Source: Candidatus Methylumidiphilus alinenensis (GTDB lineage: Bacteria > Pseudomonadota > Gammaproteobacteria > Methylococcales > Methylococcaceae). From it: a stretch of DNA of 32,965 bases. This document shows, one piece after another, positions 24,501-31,521 of this stretch (the stretch's first letter is position 1; every line of letters starts with the position of its first letter). The DNA lies in assembly GCA_003242955.1 (NCBI GenBank), contig QJPH01000331.1, forward strand, positions 1 to 32,965. Reading direction: 5' to 3'. The notes beneath the pieces were generated by a model, which was not told the DNA's origin, did no database searches, and saw only the letters and a list, made by a program, of their open reading frames with translations. The position numbers were made by a program, and so were the translations under genes.

Positions 24501-24695
24501 GGCCCACATCACCGCCCCGGCCTGTGGATGGTCCCATGCCACGGCCTCGAAAGTCACCCGGCCCCGCAACAAAGGGTCATAGGGTAGCTGGTTCAACACT
24601 TTCAAGGCCAATTGGCGTTCGTCGTTGACATCGCCGGGGGAACCCAGAAAAACCCGCAGATGCAGCGGTTGCTTGGCGGTGGCGGTGGTTGGCAT
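21570..24695 (-). CDS. DUF4062-nSTAND NTPase-FGE/SUMF1 protein with two in-frame repeat insertions
   Basis: The 1041 residues hold four parts. A DUF4062 domain (about 12-130; LRVFLGSPGDVNDER, TGTEWEYHNAV) is TIR/SEFIR-like. An nSTAND1 NTPase (about 235-500; PFLGLRPF, FFGRGRE) has Walker A GASGSGKSS at 277-285 and Walker B LLFIDQFEEL at 371-380. A helical region (VEVAHEALFRSW type) follows. An FGE/formylglycine-type C-type-lectin domain lies at about 756-1038 (GAFQLARYPVTLAQF, RLPTEFEWQLA, YPWG, RVVRGGSW, GFRCAR). Such architectures belong to STAND sensor or effector conflict proteins. Residues 563-596 and 887-920 are repeat-encoded insertions, both in loops. AAGGA precedes the ATG by 8 bases, and a TATAAT lies at 24738-24733. 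No neighbour gene shares its strand nearby. Confidence 0.88.
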   Translation of the reverse strand: MPTTATAKQPLHLRVFLGSPGDVNDERQLALKVLNQLPYDPLLRGRVTFEAVAWDHPQAGAVMWAGLPAQESVIRSLGKPADCDIVVICLWSRLGSPIAQPDYAKPDGGFYTGTEWEYHNAVLAFEASGRQRPPVLVYHRVDEPVCKVSPKQKQAYLDQLANVEQVDNFLQACRTRDGSIPNDYNIPSDFEEALRQHLKDIVRQRLDSLATQPAQTDSVSKPKSVSNHDPIWTGSPFLGLRPFTNKDSLIFFGRGRETDELLARLRDPKHRFIAVVGASGSGKSSLVWAGLIPRLLGGALQGSADWAWVRFTPGELGDNPFISLAACWKTALESVGQTAREFADELLLAPGRLDGLVRLVLANRPDSAELLLFIDQFEELFTVVKDDCRQAFVRFVLAASGSSKVRVIVSVRADFYAQCVEHGLADVLRTGSYPLAAPGLGALQQMVIRPAALAGLAFEQGLDETILGDAGKEPGALPLLAFALERLYQKRTAAGLLTYAAYEESGKVQGSIGQHADAVFAKLAPEVQATFTEVFRELVEVDERGEPTRRRAKLSELTTGSSRHTGRDRRYPDCRDASEPFRPWSLGSGGPCRNDGEPLNLNALTLINALTKARLLVTDKREDDDTATIEVAHEALFRSWGKLADWVTQTADDHRLRRQITQLAAYWDAHQRRDEHRWPDERIVEVAQMLAHLGLRLEQFPAMEQEFLGPVDPADMLQAIELPKTSHERRAMIGVRLDRLGDPRKGVGLREDGLPDMDWMPIQGGEVTIEIRADVNKPDSEIIKTLTREVGAFQLARYPVTLAQFQAFVRECHDGQQWRLPPGLPFNLPDSYSPPKHRARHGNHPADSVNWYDAVSFCHWLSERLGFEVRLPTEFEWQLAAIGGINRHSGMDRRNPDCRDATDPSPPWSLGSGDPCRNDGKNPDSPPPKTYPWGQDWNPAEEPWRTNSYESDLGRATAVGMYPGGVSVSGVLDLSGTVWEWCLNTYDDPNDVTVSTAGAARVVRGGSWDFHAWNCRSAYRNYVVPVGRDYGTGFRCARVQS
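21591..21681 (-). other. Possible DGR variable region in the FGE terminus
   Basis: Between RVVRGGSW and GFRCAR, residues 1009-1031 use 17 codons ending in C out of 23, with varied first and second bases (for example GAC, TTC, CAC; later TAC, GTC, GGC). This is what adenine mutagenesis of AAC codons in a template repeat produces. Position, fold and the downstream hairpin agree with known diversity-generating-retroelement targets. No reverse transcriptase or template is in the window, so this stays a hypothesis. Confidence 0.45.
21937..22038. repeat. 102-bp palindromic unit inside the FGE domain
   Basis: The ends CCGTCGTTCCGG and CCGGAATGACGG bound 102 bases (34 codons) lying in frame. It encodes residues 887-920 (RHSGMDRRNPDCRDA, then PPWSLGSGDPCRNDG) between AAIGGIN and the YPWG motif, a surface loop of FGE folds. 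The sequence is very close to 21277-21378. Confidence 0.92.
22909..23010. repeat. 102-bp palindromic unit inside the STAND region
   Basis: The ends CCGTCGTTCCGG and CCGGTATGACGG bound 102 bases in the same reading phase as the other intragenic copy. It encodes residues 563-596 (RHTGRDRRYPDCRDA, then RPWSLGSGGPCRNDG) between RRAKLSELT and LINALTKARLLV, which adjoin in relatives of this family. The flank TTTAAATTAAGG may be a relic of the outer TTAAGTTAA ends. Confidence 0.92.
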
Positions 24696-24849
24696 GATTG
24701 ATTTCCTTGGAATCTACGGCAAAAGATAAGGCATTATATCTTTTATCCGCCTTTGCAAAAGAAGCTTGCCTGAGGGGATATTAAAACACCGTATTGTTGA
24801 ACTACGAACCCATTGCAATGGTCTTACTCCAAAGTAGCATTTAAAACTC

Positions 24850-25204
24850 CATCAATGAAACAATTACTTCGTCAATATCGTGCGAAACCACCTATTTTGG
24901 CACAGAACCGGCGATCTAAGGGCCAAGCTGGAGCTTGGCGCTCCCCCAATAAGGGCCAAGCTGGGGCTTGGCGCTCCCCCAATAAGGGCCAAGCTGGGGC
25001 TTGGCGCTCCCCCAATAAGGGCCAAGCTGGGGCTTGGCGCTCCCCCAATAAGGGCCAAGCTGGGGCTTGGCGCTCCCCCAATAAGGGCCAAGCTGGAGCT
25101 TGGCGCTCCCCCAATAAGGGCCAAGCTGGGGCTTGGCGCTCCCAATGGGAACGCCAAGCCCCAGCTTGGCAAGGGTATTGGCGAAAGTATTGTGAAAATT
25201 GATG
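24850..25204. repeat. MITE-like element expanded by a 33-bp tandem array
   Basis: The ends near 24850-24880 and 25175-25204 are imperfect inverted repeats (CATCAAT, ACAAT-ACTT-CG-CAATA). The interior matches the compact element at 18091-18225 but has seven tandem cores instead of one, closed by an inverted core (25149-25170). Bases 24696-24849 hold only the likely promoter of the STAND gene. Confidence 0.75.
24918..25148. repeat. Seven tandem copies of a 33-bp unit
   Basis: Units begin at 24918, 24951, 24984, 25017, 25050, 25083 and 25116. Each carries the hairpin GCCAAGCTGGGGCTTGGC (or GCCAAGCTGGAGCTTGGC) followed by GCTCCCCCAATAAGG. Since 33 is divisible by three, several frames stay open on both strands; these are artefacts. 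There are no spacers, so it is not CRISPR. Confidence 0.95.
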
Positions 25205-25227
25205 ATTTTTCTCAAGATTGCTATAGT
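25199..25227 (+). promoter_or_regulatory. Likely rne promoter
   Basis: TTGATG (25199-25204) and TATAGT (25222-25227) are 17 bases apart. The -35 box coincides with the outer end of the preceding repeat element. Transcription from about 25234 would give a leader of about 445 nt before the rne ATG. Confidence 0.5.
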
Positions 25228-25678
25228 ATAGGTAAGTTCGGTGCGAACAGTGCCATCTTTGGTACAATCTTAAGGTATGATTGCACGGCGCATTGCGCAA
25301 GCCCACCGAACCTGAAGCGCTGACTGGCAACGGACCGCTTCACCCGTTGATGCCAAAACAGAATAAAACCGGTGGATGGTGTTCCATCCACAAACAAAAC
25401 AACGCCCTTAAAAGCAATAAGAACAGGGTTTAATCGCTCGACCCACGATGAGCGAAACCGGCGTTTTGCCTGGAACGACAGCCGAACCTAACCTAACAAG
25501 GAGCCGGCCGCGATAATGCCCGCAATGCGGAGGACTTACGATTAACCTTTACAACACCGCGTCATTTATGTGTATGCCATGGACATTGAAGTGACAGCTT
25601 TGGTTTGTATTAAAGACCAAGCCCCCGTGCGATTCAGATTCGCTCGCTTACCCGTCAAGACGCTAAAGGAACAGCCGA
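25228..25678 (+). promoter_or_regulatory. Long 5' leader of rne
   Basis: No gene is supported in this 450-bp stretch. It has a hairpin GTGGATGG-TGT-TCCATCCAC type near 25371-25391 and a smaller CGCTC/GAGCG stem near 25437-25456. In enteric bacteria rne has a roughly 360-nt leader whose hairpins let RNase E cut its own message. The length and stems here suggest similar feedback, which is inference. Confidence 0.45.
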
Positions 25679-28600
25679 ATGAAAAGAATGTTAATAAACG
25701 CCACCCAACCCGAGGAATTGCGGGTTGCCTTGGTGGATGGACAGAAACTGTACGACTTTGATATAGAAACCCCCTCAAAAGAACAAAAAAAATCTAACAT
25801 ATACAAGGGTTCCATCACCCGGATTGAACCCAGCTTGGAAGCGGCCTTCGTCAGTTACGGCTCGGATCGGCATGGTTTTTTGCCATTCAAGGAAATATCG
25901 CCTGTCTACTTAGGCCTACAGCATGACGATGAAGTTTCCCGCCGCAGCATCAAGGATTTATTAAGGGAAGGCCAAGAGGTCGTCATCCAAATCGAAAAGG
26001 AAGAGCGGGGCAACAAAGGCGCTGCGCTAACCACTTACATCAGTCTGGCCGGTAGCTATTTGGTGCTGATGCCAAACAACCCCCGCGCCGGCGGCATTTC
26101 CCGCCGCATTGAGGGCGAGGTTCGCTCAGATATGCGCGATGTGATGGGCTCACTAAATATTCCCGAGGGCATGGGCCTGATAATCCGCACTGCGGGCGGC
26201 GGCAAGAGTGTCGAGGAATTGCAATGGGATCTCAATTACCTGCTGCAACTGTGGGAAGCCATTGAGACTTCGGGCAGGGAAAAATCCGCGCCGTTTCTGA
26301 TCTACCAAGAAAGCAACGTCATCATCCGTGCCTTGCGCGACCATCTGCGCGGCGATATCGACGAAATCCTGATCGACAGCCAAGACACTCATAAGCTGGT
26401 CATTAACTTTTTGCGGCAGGTGATGCCGCAGTTCATCAATAAGGCCAAACTTTACCAAGACCCCGTCCCTCTGTTCAGCCGTTACCAGATCGAGAGCCAA
26501 ATTGAAACCGCCTATAGCCGGGAAGTGCCGCTACCTTCGGGCGGAGCCATTGTCATAGACCACACCGAAGCCCTTACCAGCATCGACATCAACTCGGCCC
26601 GCGCCACCAAGGGCATCGACATCGAAGAAACCGCGCTCAACACCAATTTGGAGGCGGCCGATGAAATAGCCCGCCAATTGCGGCTGCGCGACCTCGGCGG
26701 CCTTTTCGTCATCGACTTCATTGATATGATGGCGGCCCGCAACCAGCGCTCCGTGGAAAACCGACTGCGCGATGCCCTTAAGCTGGACCGGGCGCGCATT
26801 CAACTCGGGCGGATATCACGCTTCGGCTTATTGGAAATGTCCCGCCAGCGCTTACGCCCTTCCTTGGGGGAAGCCAGCCTGCTAACTTGCCCACGCTGCA
26901 AGGGGCAGGGCAGCATTCGTAATGTCGAGTCCCTGGCACTTTCGGTGCTTCGAATTCTTGAAGAAGAATCAATGAAGAAGAACACCGATAAAATCATCGC
27001 CCAATTGCCGATAGAATCGGCCACCTATCTGCTCAACGAAAAGCGTTCGGGCATAGAACAAATCGAGAAACGGCAAGATGTCTCCATCATCATCGTACCC
27101 AACAAGCACATGGAAACACCGGATTTCGACATTCAGCGCATCCGTACCAGTGTCGGTGAAGAAGAGCCAATAAAGACATCCAGCTACCAACTGATTCGCA
27201 AGGAAGGCCAATCCGTGCCAGAATTCGCCCGTGAGGCTCCCGTAGCTGCGGAAAAAGCAGCCATCAGGGAATTCCTCCCACCCTCCCCCGCCCCGTCAAC
27301 CCCGCCTCCAACGGTACCCCCGCATGCACCGCAGCATTCAGCCCCAACCGTTGGCGGGGGGCTAATTAAACGTTTCCTCAATATCCTCACCGGCAAGCAT
27401 GAAGAAGAAACTGAGGCACTACCGGTCAAACCCAACCTGCCCCCACCACCAAGGCCCATGCCTGTAATCCAGGACAGGCCCAGTCAACCGCCACAAGAGA
27501 AGCAAGACCGGCGCGGTCAAAATACACGCCCCCAGCGCCCACAGCAACGCCGGGACAGGCCACAACCCGCTGAGCGTGCGCCAGCCGAACAGCGCCCGAT
27601 CCGCGCAGAGCCTCAGGACAAGCAAGAACCCCAAGAACAACAGCCTTCAGTGCGGCGTCAAATCATGCCCCGACACGGTGCCATTTCTTCGGGTGCAGTC
27701 CCCAGTTTCGCAACTCAAGCGTCACCCCGTGGGACACCCGCCGTAGAAAACTCTCCGTCTACGGAAGAAGATGCCATTCAAGCCGTTGACAATGGAATCA
27801 AGCGTGAAGGTTCGCGACGCGGTTCAAGGCGGCGGCGCGGACGGCGGGGCGAGGGGGGCAATCGTAATCAGAATGGTGAGCGTATTGCCACTCGTGAAGA
27901 CGGGAGCGTGGATCAAGAGCCAGAAAAGCCCGTTGACTATTATGCATCCGCCTCAGACACCCAACAAGTTGCTGCGACCGAAAGCCTATCTGCCCAAGAT
28001 GGCATCGTCCTGCCTTTTTCTGCCGTGACGGAGTCTGGCTTAAATCCTATGGCTGACGAGCCGCCCACCATCGCTTTCCTTCCCGGCCAGGATAACCCGG
28101 ATATGGCGGAACCCCGTCATCCACCAAGGGCAGCACCAGTCCCGCGCAGACACCAGCAACGCCCTCCCCGTCCCCGTCCAGCCACCAGTTATATCGACTG
28201 GGTGGAACCGTCCCTTGATGCCACTACTGGGCAGGAAACACTTAAAACGGAAGCCTCTTCCTTGGACGAAACGCCTAGACCAGAGCTACCCGTATTTGAA
28301 GTTGAAACCTCGGAAACACTCCAAGTGATACTACAGGCAGGCAGGCAGCCTCCTCAATCGCCTTTGGAGATCGAAACACCTGCGGAGGAATGGACTGGGA
28401 AAGTTGCAGCAAACCCGCAGAACGTCAACCCTCCCCCGCAACATGAAGCGAATGCCGGAGGGCAAGAAACGCACAAGGTTGAAGACCACTCGGACAACCA
28501 AGGTGATGAAGACAGCGAAGACCTTGATGCCGAAGGTCCGCAACCGGGAAATGAAAAATTCGAGTCTTCGCAAGACGGCGAAGGGCTTGAGCCACGCAGC

Positions 28601-28729
28601 ACTCCACCTCGTCGCCGCAGCCGTAGCCGAAGGCACCCTGCCAAACCTAAGGCCGAAACAGTCAACGAAAACGGCCAACCAGAGACCAATGAACCTGGCA
28701 ATGAGTCCGAAGGGGAAGCTGACCAGTGA
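25679..28729 (+). CDS. rne: Ribonuclease E
   Basis: RNase E is the main endonuclease of mRNA decay and of rRNA/tRNA maturation, and scaffolds the degradosome at the inner membrane. The start [20 protein letters not shown] is canonical and AAAGGAA precedes it. An S1 domain (about 35-125), 5' sensor and DNase I-like domain follow. Catalytic D303 (SIDINSAR) and D346 (FVIDFIDM) and the zinc-link C404-P-R-C407 (CPRCKGQG) fall at the E. coli positions. From about residue 530 the protein is disordered: Pro-rich, then Arg-rich ([16 protein letters not shown]), then acidic, ending in [10 protein letters not shown]. Total 1016 residues, close to E. coli. The scaffold half is poorly conserved, as expected. 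Confidence 0.97.
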   Translation: MKRMLINATQPEELRVALVDGQKLYDFDIETPSKEQKKSNIYKGSITRIEPSLEAAFVSYGSDRHGFLPFKEISPVYLGLQHDDEVSRRSIKDLLREGQEVVIQIEKEERGNKGAALTTYISLAGSYLVLMPNNPRAGGISRRIEGEVRSDMRDVMGSLNIPEGMGLIIRTAGGGKSVEELQWDLNYLLQLWEAIETSGREKSAPFLIYQESNVIIRALRDHLRGDIDEILIDSQDTHKLVINFLRQVMPQFINKAKLYQDPVPLFSRYQIESQIETAYSREVPLPSGGAIVIDHTEALTSIDINSARATKGIDIEETALNTNLEAADEIARQLRLRDLGGLFVIDFIDMMAARNQRSVENRLRDALKLDRARIQLGRISRFGLLEMSRQRLRPSLGEASLLTCPRCKGQGSIRNVESLALSVLRILEEESMKKNTDKIIAQLPIESATYLLNEKRSGIEQIEKRQDVSIIIVPNKHMETPDFDIQRIRTSVGEEEPIKTSSYQLIRKEGQSVPEFAREAPVAAEKAAIREFLPPSPAPSTPPPTVPPHAPQHSAPTVGGGLIKRFLNILTGKHEEETEALPVKPNLPPPPRPMPVIQDRPSQPPQEKQDRRGQNTRPQRPQQRRDRPQPAERAPAEQRPIRAEPQDKQEPQEQQPSVRRQIMPRHGAISSGAVPSFATQASPRGTPAVENSPSTEEDAIQAVDNGIKREGSRRGSRRRRGRRGEGGNRNQNGERIATREDGSVDQEPEKPVDYYASASDTQQVAATESLSAQDGIVLPFSAVTESGLNPMADEPPTIAFLPGQDNPDMAEPRHPPRAAPVPRRHQQRPPRPRPATSYIDWVEPSLDATTGQETLKTEASSLDETPRPELPVFEVETSETLQVILQAGRQPPQSPLEIETPAEEWTGKVAANPQNVNPPPQHEANAGGQETHKVEDHSDNQGDEDSEDLDAEGPQPGNEKFESSQDGEGLEPRSTPPRRRSRSRRHPAKPKAETVNENGQPETNEPGNESEGEADQ

Positions 28730-28853
28730 TAGAGGGGGCAATACCCCAGATGCAGTTCAATAACTGATGTTAAGCAAACGTTAAGGCCGTAGCCCGGATG
28801 GAGCCGCTTGCGGCGTAATCCGGGTTTTTGCCACGTTCTCCCGGATTTGTATC

Positions 28854-29145
28854 GTTCCCACGCTCCCGCGTGACTGCCATTAAGTTAAGCCGTTCGTGGT
28901 GAGCCTGTCGAACCATGAACGGCTTAACTTCCAACATGTTGGGATTTTCCGTCCACCCTTCGACAGGCTCAGGGCGAACGGAAAATCCTTAACTTAATTT
29001 GGAAATGTAGGAGCCGCACCCTCGCGGCGATTGGGATTAAGACTGCTTTTCCAAGTATTCAGTCGCCGTGAGGGCACGGCTTCCACGAATCACGGTCCAA
29101 CCTACCCCTTAACTTAATGGCAGTGACGCAGACCGTGTGAACGAT
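28854..29145. repeat. Nested composite element with ACTGCCATTAAGTTAAG ends
   Basis: The outer ends TGACTGCCATTAAGTTAAG (28871-28889) and CTTAACTTAATGGCAGTGAC (29108-29126) match those of 21235-21413. Inside are three different hairpins. One is CCGTTCGTGG-ATGAACGG (28890-28922). Another contains CCTTCGACAGGCTCAGGGCG (28945-28985). The third is built on AGGAGCCGCACCCTCGCGGC and its inverted counterpart GCCGTGAGGGCACGGCTTCC. Each junction sits at a TTAACTT-type sequence. Confidence 0.65.
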
Positions 29146-29163
29146 ACGATACGCGGGCCAAGA

Positions 29164-29199
29164 AGGTCGGGCGCGTCTCTTTGGCTAACGCCCGACGTT
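29164..29199. repeat. GTCGGGCG hairpin repeat, copy 2
   Basis: Second copy of the unit at 17756-17789, differing by one base in the loop. It lies between the composite element and tilS. Confidence 0.7.
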
Positions 29200-29255
29200 G
29201 GAATGTCGGGCAACGCAAGAAGCTGTTGCCCGACACGGATATAACGCTATCGCGG

Positions 29256-30608
29256 TTAAAAACCGCTCCCACTTCGCCAAACTAAGCTGACATTCCTTTC
29301 CCCTAGCTTCGCAGCAAAGGGTTCGCACACCCACAAACCAGCAATCGCAGCCAACTCGCCGTTGATATACAGCAGTGGAATTCGTTCCCTCAACCAAGGG
29401 GGAATCGCCGCCTCTTGGAACAATTTCTTCAATTCATGGGTTCCACTTCTGCCGGGCAAGCGGCAACGCTCTCCTCCTTGACGGTAGCGAACGCTGATTG
29501 TTCCTTTCTGCCAGACCTCTTCGGCGATTCCCTCTGCTGTTGCGGATTCGGACGACAGTTCGCCGTTGCCACAGGGAAGCCCGAGCTTGCCTTTACCGTC
29601 CCATAAAAGAACCGTCGAGGTATCAAATGGCGGTTGGCAAGGCCGCAAATAAAGCCCATCCTTGTAGCGCCGCACTTCACCTTCGCTCCAACAGACGATA
29701 GGCATCTTGTCTGGCCGCGCCGACAACACCTCGTTCAGGATTCTCTCGATGACCGCTTGGGAGGGCATCCTAAACCCACGCGAACGCATCCATTCCCTCA
29801 AGACCAAGCGCCTATCAGCAGGGCATAAACTTCGCAACGCGGTCAAACCAAGGCTTAGTCCGTCGCTGTTCAAAGCGGAGCGGCATAGGTCCTTGCTCAA
29901 ATCGTCCAGTTGTTGTTGCGCTTCGGCGCAGTGACCGGCTGAGCGAGACAACGCCTTGCCCAGACCGGGCCAGCGTTGTTCTAGCTTAGGGATAATCTCC
30001 CGGCGCAGGAAATTGCGGTCAATGGCGGTATCTTCGTTGCTGGGGTCTTCAATCCAATTTAGGCCGTTTGCCAAGGCATAAGCCCTTAATTCCTGCCGTG
30101 AAAAACTCAACAGTGGACGGAGCAAGAAACCGGGTGCCAACGCTGCGGATTCAGGCATGGCGGCAAGTCCAGCCAAACCTGCACCGCGCATCAGTTGAAG
30201 CAGCAGGGTTTCAGCCTGGTCGTCGCGGTGTTGGGCGGTTAGGACAATGTCGTTTTCAGCCAAATGTTCCCGCAATGCCCTATAACGGGCACGACGTGCC
30301 ACCTCTTCGGGGCTATCGCCCGGATTGGCACGGGCATCCACCCGGATCGTCAGCAGAGGCACATGCAAATCACTGCATACTTTGGAACAGTGTGTGACCC
30401 ATGCATCGGCTGATGTTTGCAAGCCGTGATGGACATGGACGGCTTGGAATTTTTTAGGGTTTTCTGGACTATTCCTTAGACTGGCGCAAAGGTGCAGCAA
30501 GACATGGGAGTCCATGCCACCGCTATAGGCAATCCAATAGCACGGGGCGGGGGGATGGCGAAGGAGGATTTGGTGGAGGGTTGAGGATGAAAGTGGCGGT
30601 GTTGTCAT
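29256..30608 (-). CDS. tilS: tRNA(Ile)-lysidine synthase
   Basis: TilS attaches lysine to C34 of the CAU-anticodon isoleucine tRNA, converting its identity so that it reads AUA; it is essential. The 450-residue protein has the N-type ATP pyrophosphatase PP-loop SGGMDSHVLLHL (from residue 29), the VHVHHGLQ and AQHRDDQAETLLLQLMRGAG motifs, and FLLRPLLSF with WIEDPSNEDTAIDRNFLRRE. A TilS substrate-binding domain and the C-terminal domain (CRLPGRSGTHELKKLFQEA, PPWLRERIPLLY) complete it. Length is normal. AAAGG lies 9 bases before the ATG. It is a lone gene between repeat gaps. Confidence 0.96.
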   Translation of the reverse strand: MTTPPLSSSTLHQILLRHPPAPCYWIAYSGGMDSHVLLHLCASLRNSPENPKKFQAVHVHHGLQTSADAWVTHCSKVCSDLHVPLLTIRVDARANPGDSPEEVARRARYRALREHLAENDIVLTAQHRDDQAETLLLQLMRGAGLAGLAAMPESAALAPGFLLRPLLSFSRQELRAYALANGLNWIEDPSNEDTAIDRNFLRREIIPKLEQRWPGLGKALSRSAGHCAEAQQQLDDLSKDLCRSALNSDGLSLGLTALRSLCPADRRLVLREWMRSRGFRMPSQAVIERILNEVLSARPDKMPIVCWSEGEVRRYKDGLYLRPCQPPFDTSTVLLWDGKGKLGLPCGNGELSSESATAEGIAEEVWQKGTISVRYRQGGERCRLPGRSGTHELKKLFQEAAIPPWLRERIPLLYINGELAAIAGLWVCEPFAAKLGERNVSLVWRSGSGF

Positions 30609-30660
30609 TTCAAAAAACCTTTATCGTTCCCCTGCTTTGCGTCAATGCCATCAAGTTAAA

Positions 30661-30762
30661 CCGTCATACCGGCATGGATTGCCGGTATCCAGAACACAGG
30701 GAGGTGAATCTAGCCCGCCCTCGATGGCATATGGGTTCCGGCATTCCCTGCTGGAACAACGG
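30661..30762. repeat. 102-bp palindromic unit, diverged copy
   Basis: The ends are CCGTCATACCGG and CTGGAACAACGG. The length is again 102 bases and one frame stays open across it, reading RHTGMDCRYPEHRE and later WHMGSGIPCWNNG. A partial AATGCCATCAAGTTAAA outer end precedes it. Confidence 0.75.
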
Positions 30763-30772
30763 GTACTGCACT

Positions 30773-30882
30773 GGTTCCCGAGCTCATGCTTGGGAACCCT
30801 CATCTTATAAGCTCCTGCTTGCCCTCGGTATGGAAGCAGGAGCTTCCAAAGCCGCATTCCCAAGCCGGAGCTTGGGAACGAG
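30773..30882. repeat. Cluster of three hairpins downstream of DUF4276
   Basis: GGTTCCC/GGGAACC (30773-30798), a perfect 12-bp pair AAGCTCCTGCTT/AAGCAGGAGCTT (30809-30820 and 30834-30845), and TTCCCAAG/CTTGGGAA (30857-30878) follow one another. They lie just past the DUF4276 stop and may also end its transcript. Confidence 0.6.
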
Positions 30883-30894
30883 CAAAACTTGTAT

Positions 30895-31521
30895 TTATTG
30901 CGTCATCGCCGTCTGAGCCAATTCAAGCATTTTGTCCAGCAGCAATTTCAGCTTGGGGCATTTTGCATAAGCCAAATTGGGATCAAGCCTGCCGAAAAGC
31001 TCCTTACCATGGGTCACTTTTTTGTATTTGCGGCGTGAAGGATATAATCGTTCCAGCAATTTTGCCGGAGGCTCGTCAAAATTCACGGTTTCAGGAAATA
31101 TAATTTTGGGTGGGAACGCCTTTTGGACTTCCAAGGGAAACAGTTTTGAATCGCTAAGTAACCACGTTTCTACTTCGTGGACCGCGAAAAACTGATGGAA
31201 CTTTGGCTGTTGGACAACTTTGTTTTCCATGTAATCCTTAGCCCAAGTATATCGTTCTTCAGGCGTGACCACTGATTTTGGGTAAAAAGTAGGGCCATAA
31301 AGATCAAGTAGGGCTATTACCGCAATAATTTCATCTTTCTGTGGGCCTTCAAGATGCATTTTGGCTTTTAGTGGGGCATCTTTCACTAACTCTGACCAGC
31401 CTTCAAAACGCACCGTTTTTATGCCGACTGCCTTAGGTAATTTCGAGTCCAGCCATCGTTTCAAAAATTGAGGCAAGGCTTTGTCTTCAGTGTAACCCTC
31501 GACGAACAATACAAACTTCAC
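30895..31521 (-). CDS. DUF4276 (TOPRIM-like) protein paired with AAA ATPase
   Basis: The 208-residue protein starts MKFVLFVEGYTEDKALPQFL, the DUF4276 opening with the glutamate of a TOPRIM-like fold. An acidic strand follows (AVIALLDLYG), then FAVHEVETWLLSDSKLF, where H-E-x-E is characteristic. The C-terminus has KELFGRLDPNLAYAKCPKL. The fold suggests a metal-dependent nuclease. Its ATG overlaps the stop of the ATPase gene by four bases (ATGA), so the two act together. Such pairs are like split OLD-family defence systems, with ATPase as sensor and TOPRIM-type protein as effector. Confidence 0.8.
   Translation of the reverse strand: MKFVLFVEGYTEDKALPQFLKRWLDSKLPKAVGIKTVRFEGWSELVKDAPLKAKMHLEGPQKDEIIAVIALLDLYGPTFYPKSVVTPEERYTWAKDYMENKVVQQPKFHQFFAVHEVETWLLSDSKLFPLEVQKAFPPKIIFPETVNFDEPPAKLLERLYPSRRKYKKVTHGKELFGRLDPNLAYAKCPKLKLLLDKMLELAQTAMTQ

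Larger units (their letters stand above)
28730..29255. other. Repeat-filled gap after rne
   Basis: No gene is present. From 28854 to 29145 a nested composite element fills most of the gap, followed by the GTCGGGCG hairpin (29164-29199) and an 11-bp stem hairpin (29204-29214 with 29225-29235, TGTCGGGCAAC). The last one resembles the hairpin at 7080-7114 and lies close to the tilS stop. Bases 28770-28850 hold another short palindromic phrase (AGCCCGGATGGAGCC / CCGGGTT). Confidence 0.65.

Noticed and set aside
24918-25148. CRISPR array
   Set aside because: Units are directly tandem with no unique spacers and no cas genes nearby.
24813-25330. Long open frames on both strands made of an 11-residue repeat
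   Set aside because: They are a by-product of the 33-bp tandem array, whose period is divisible by three; no ribosome site or non-repeat protein sequence supports them.
26153-28741. Several frames antisense to rne
   Set aside because: All lie opposite the confirmed RNase E coding region and show no family signature.
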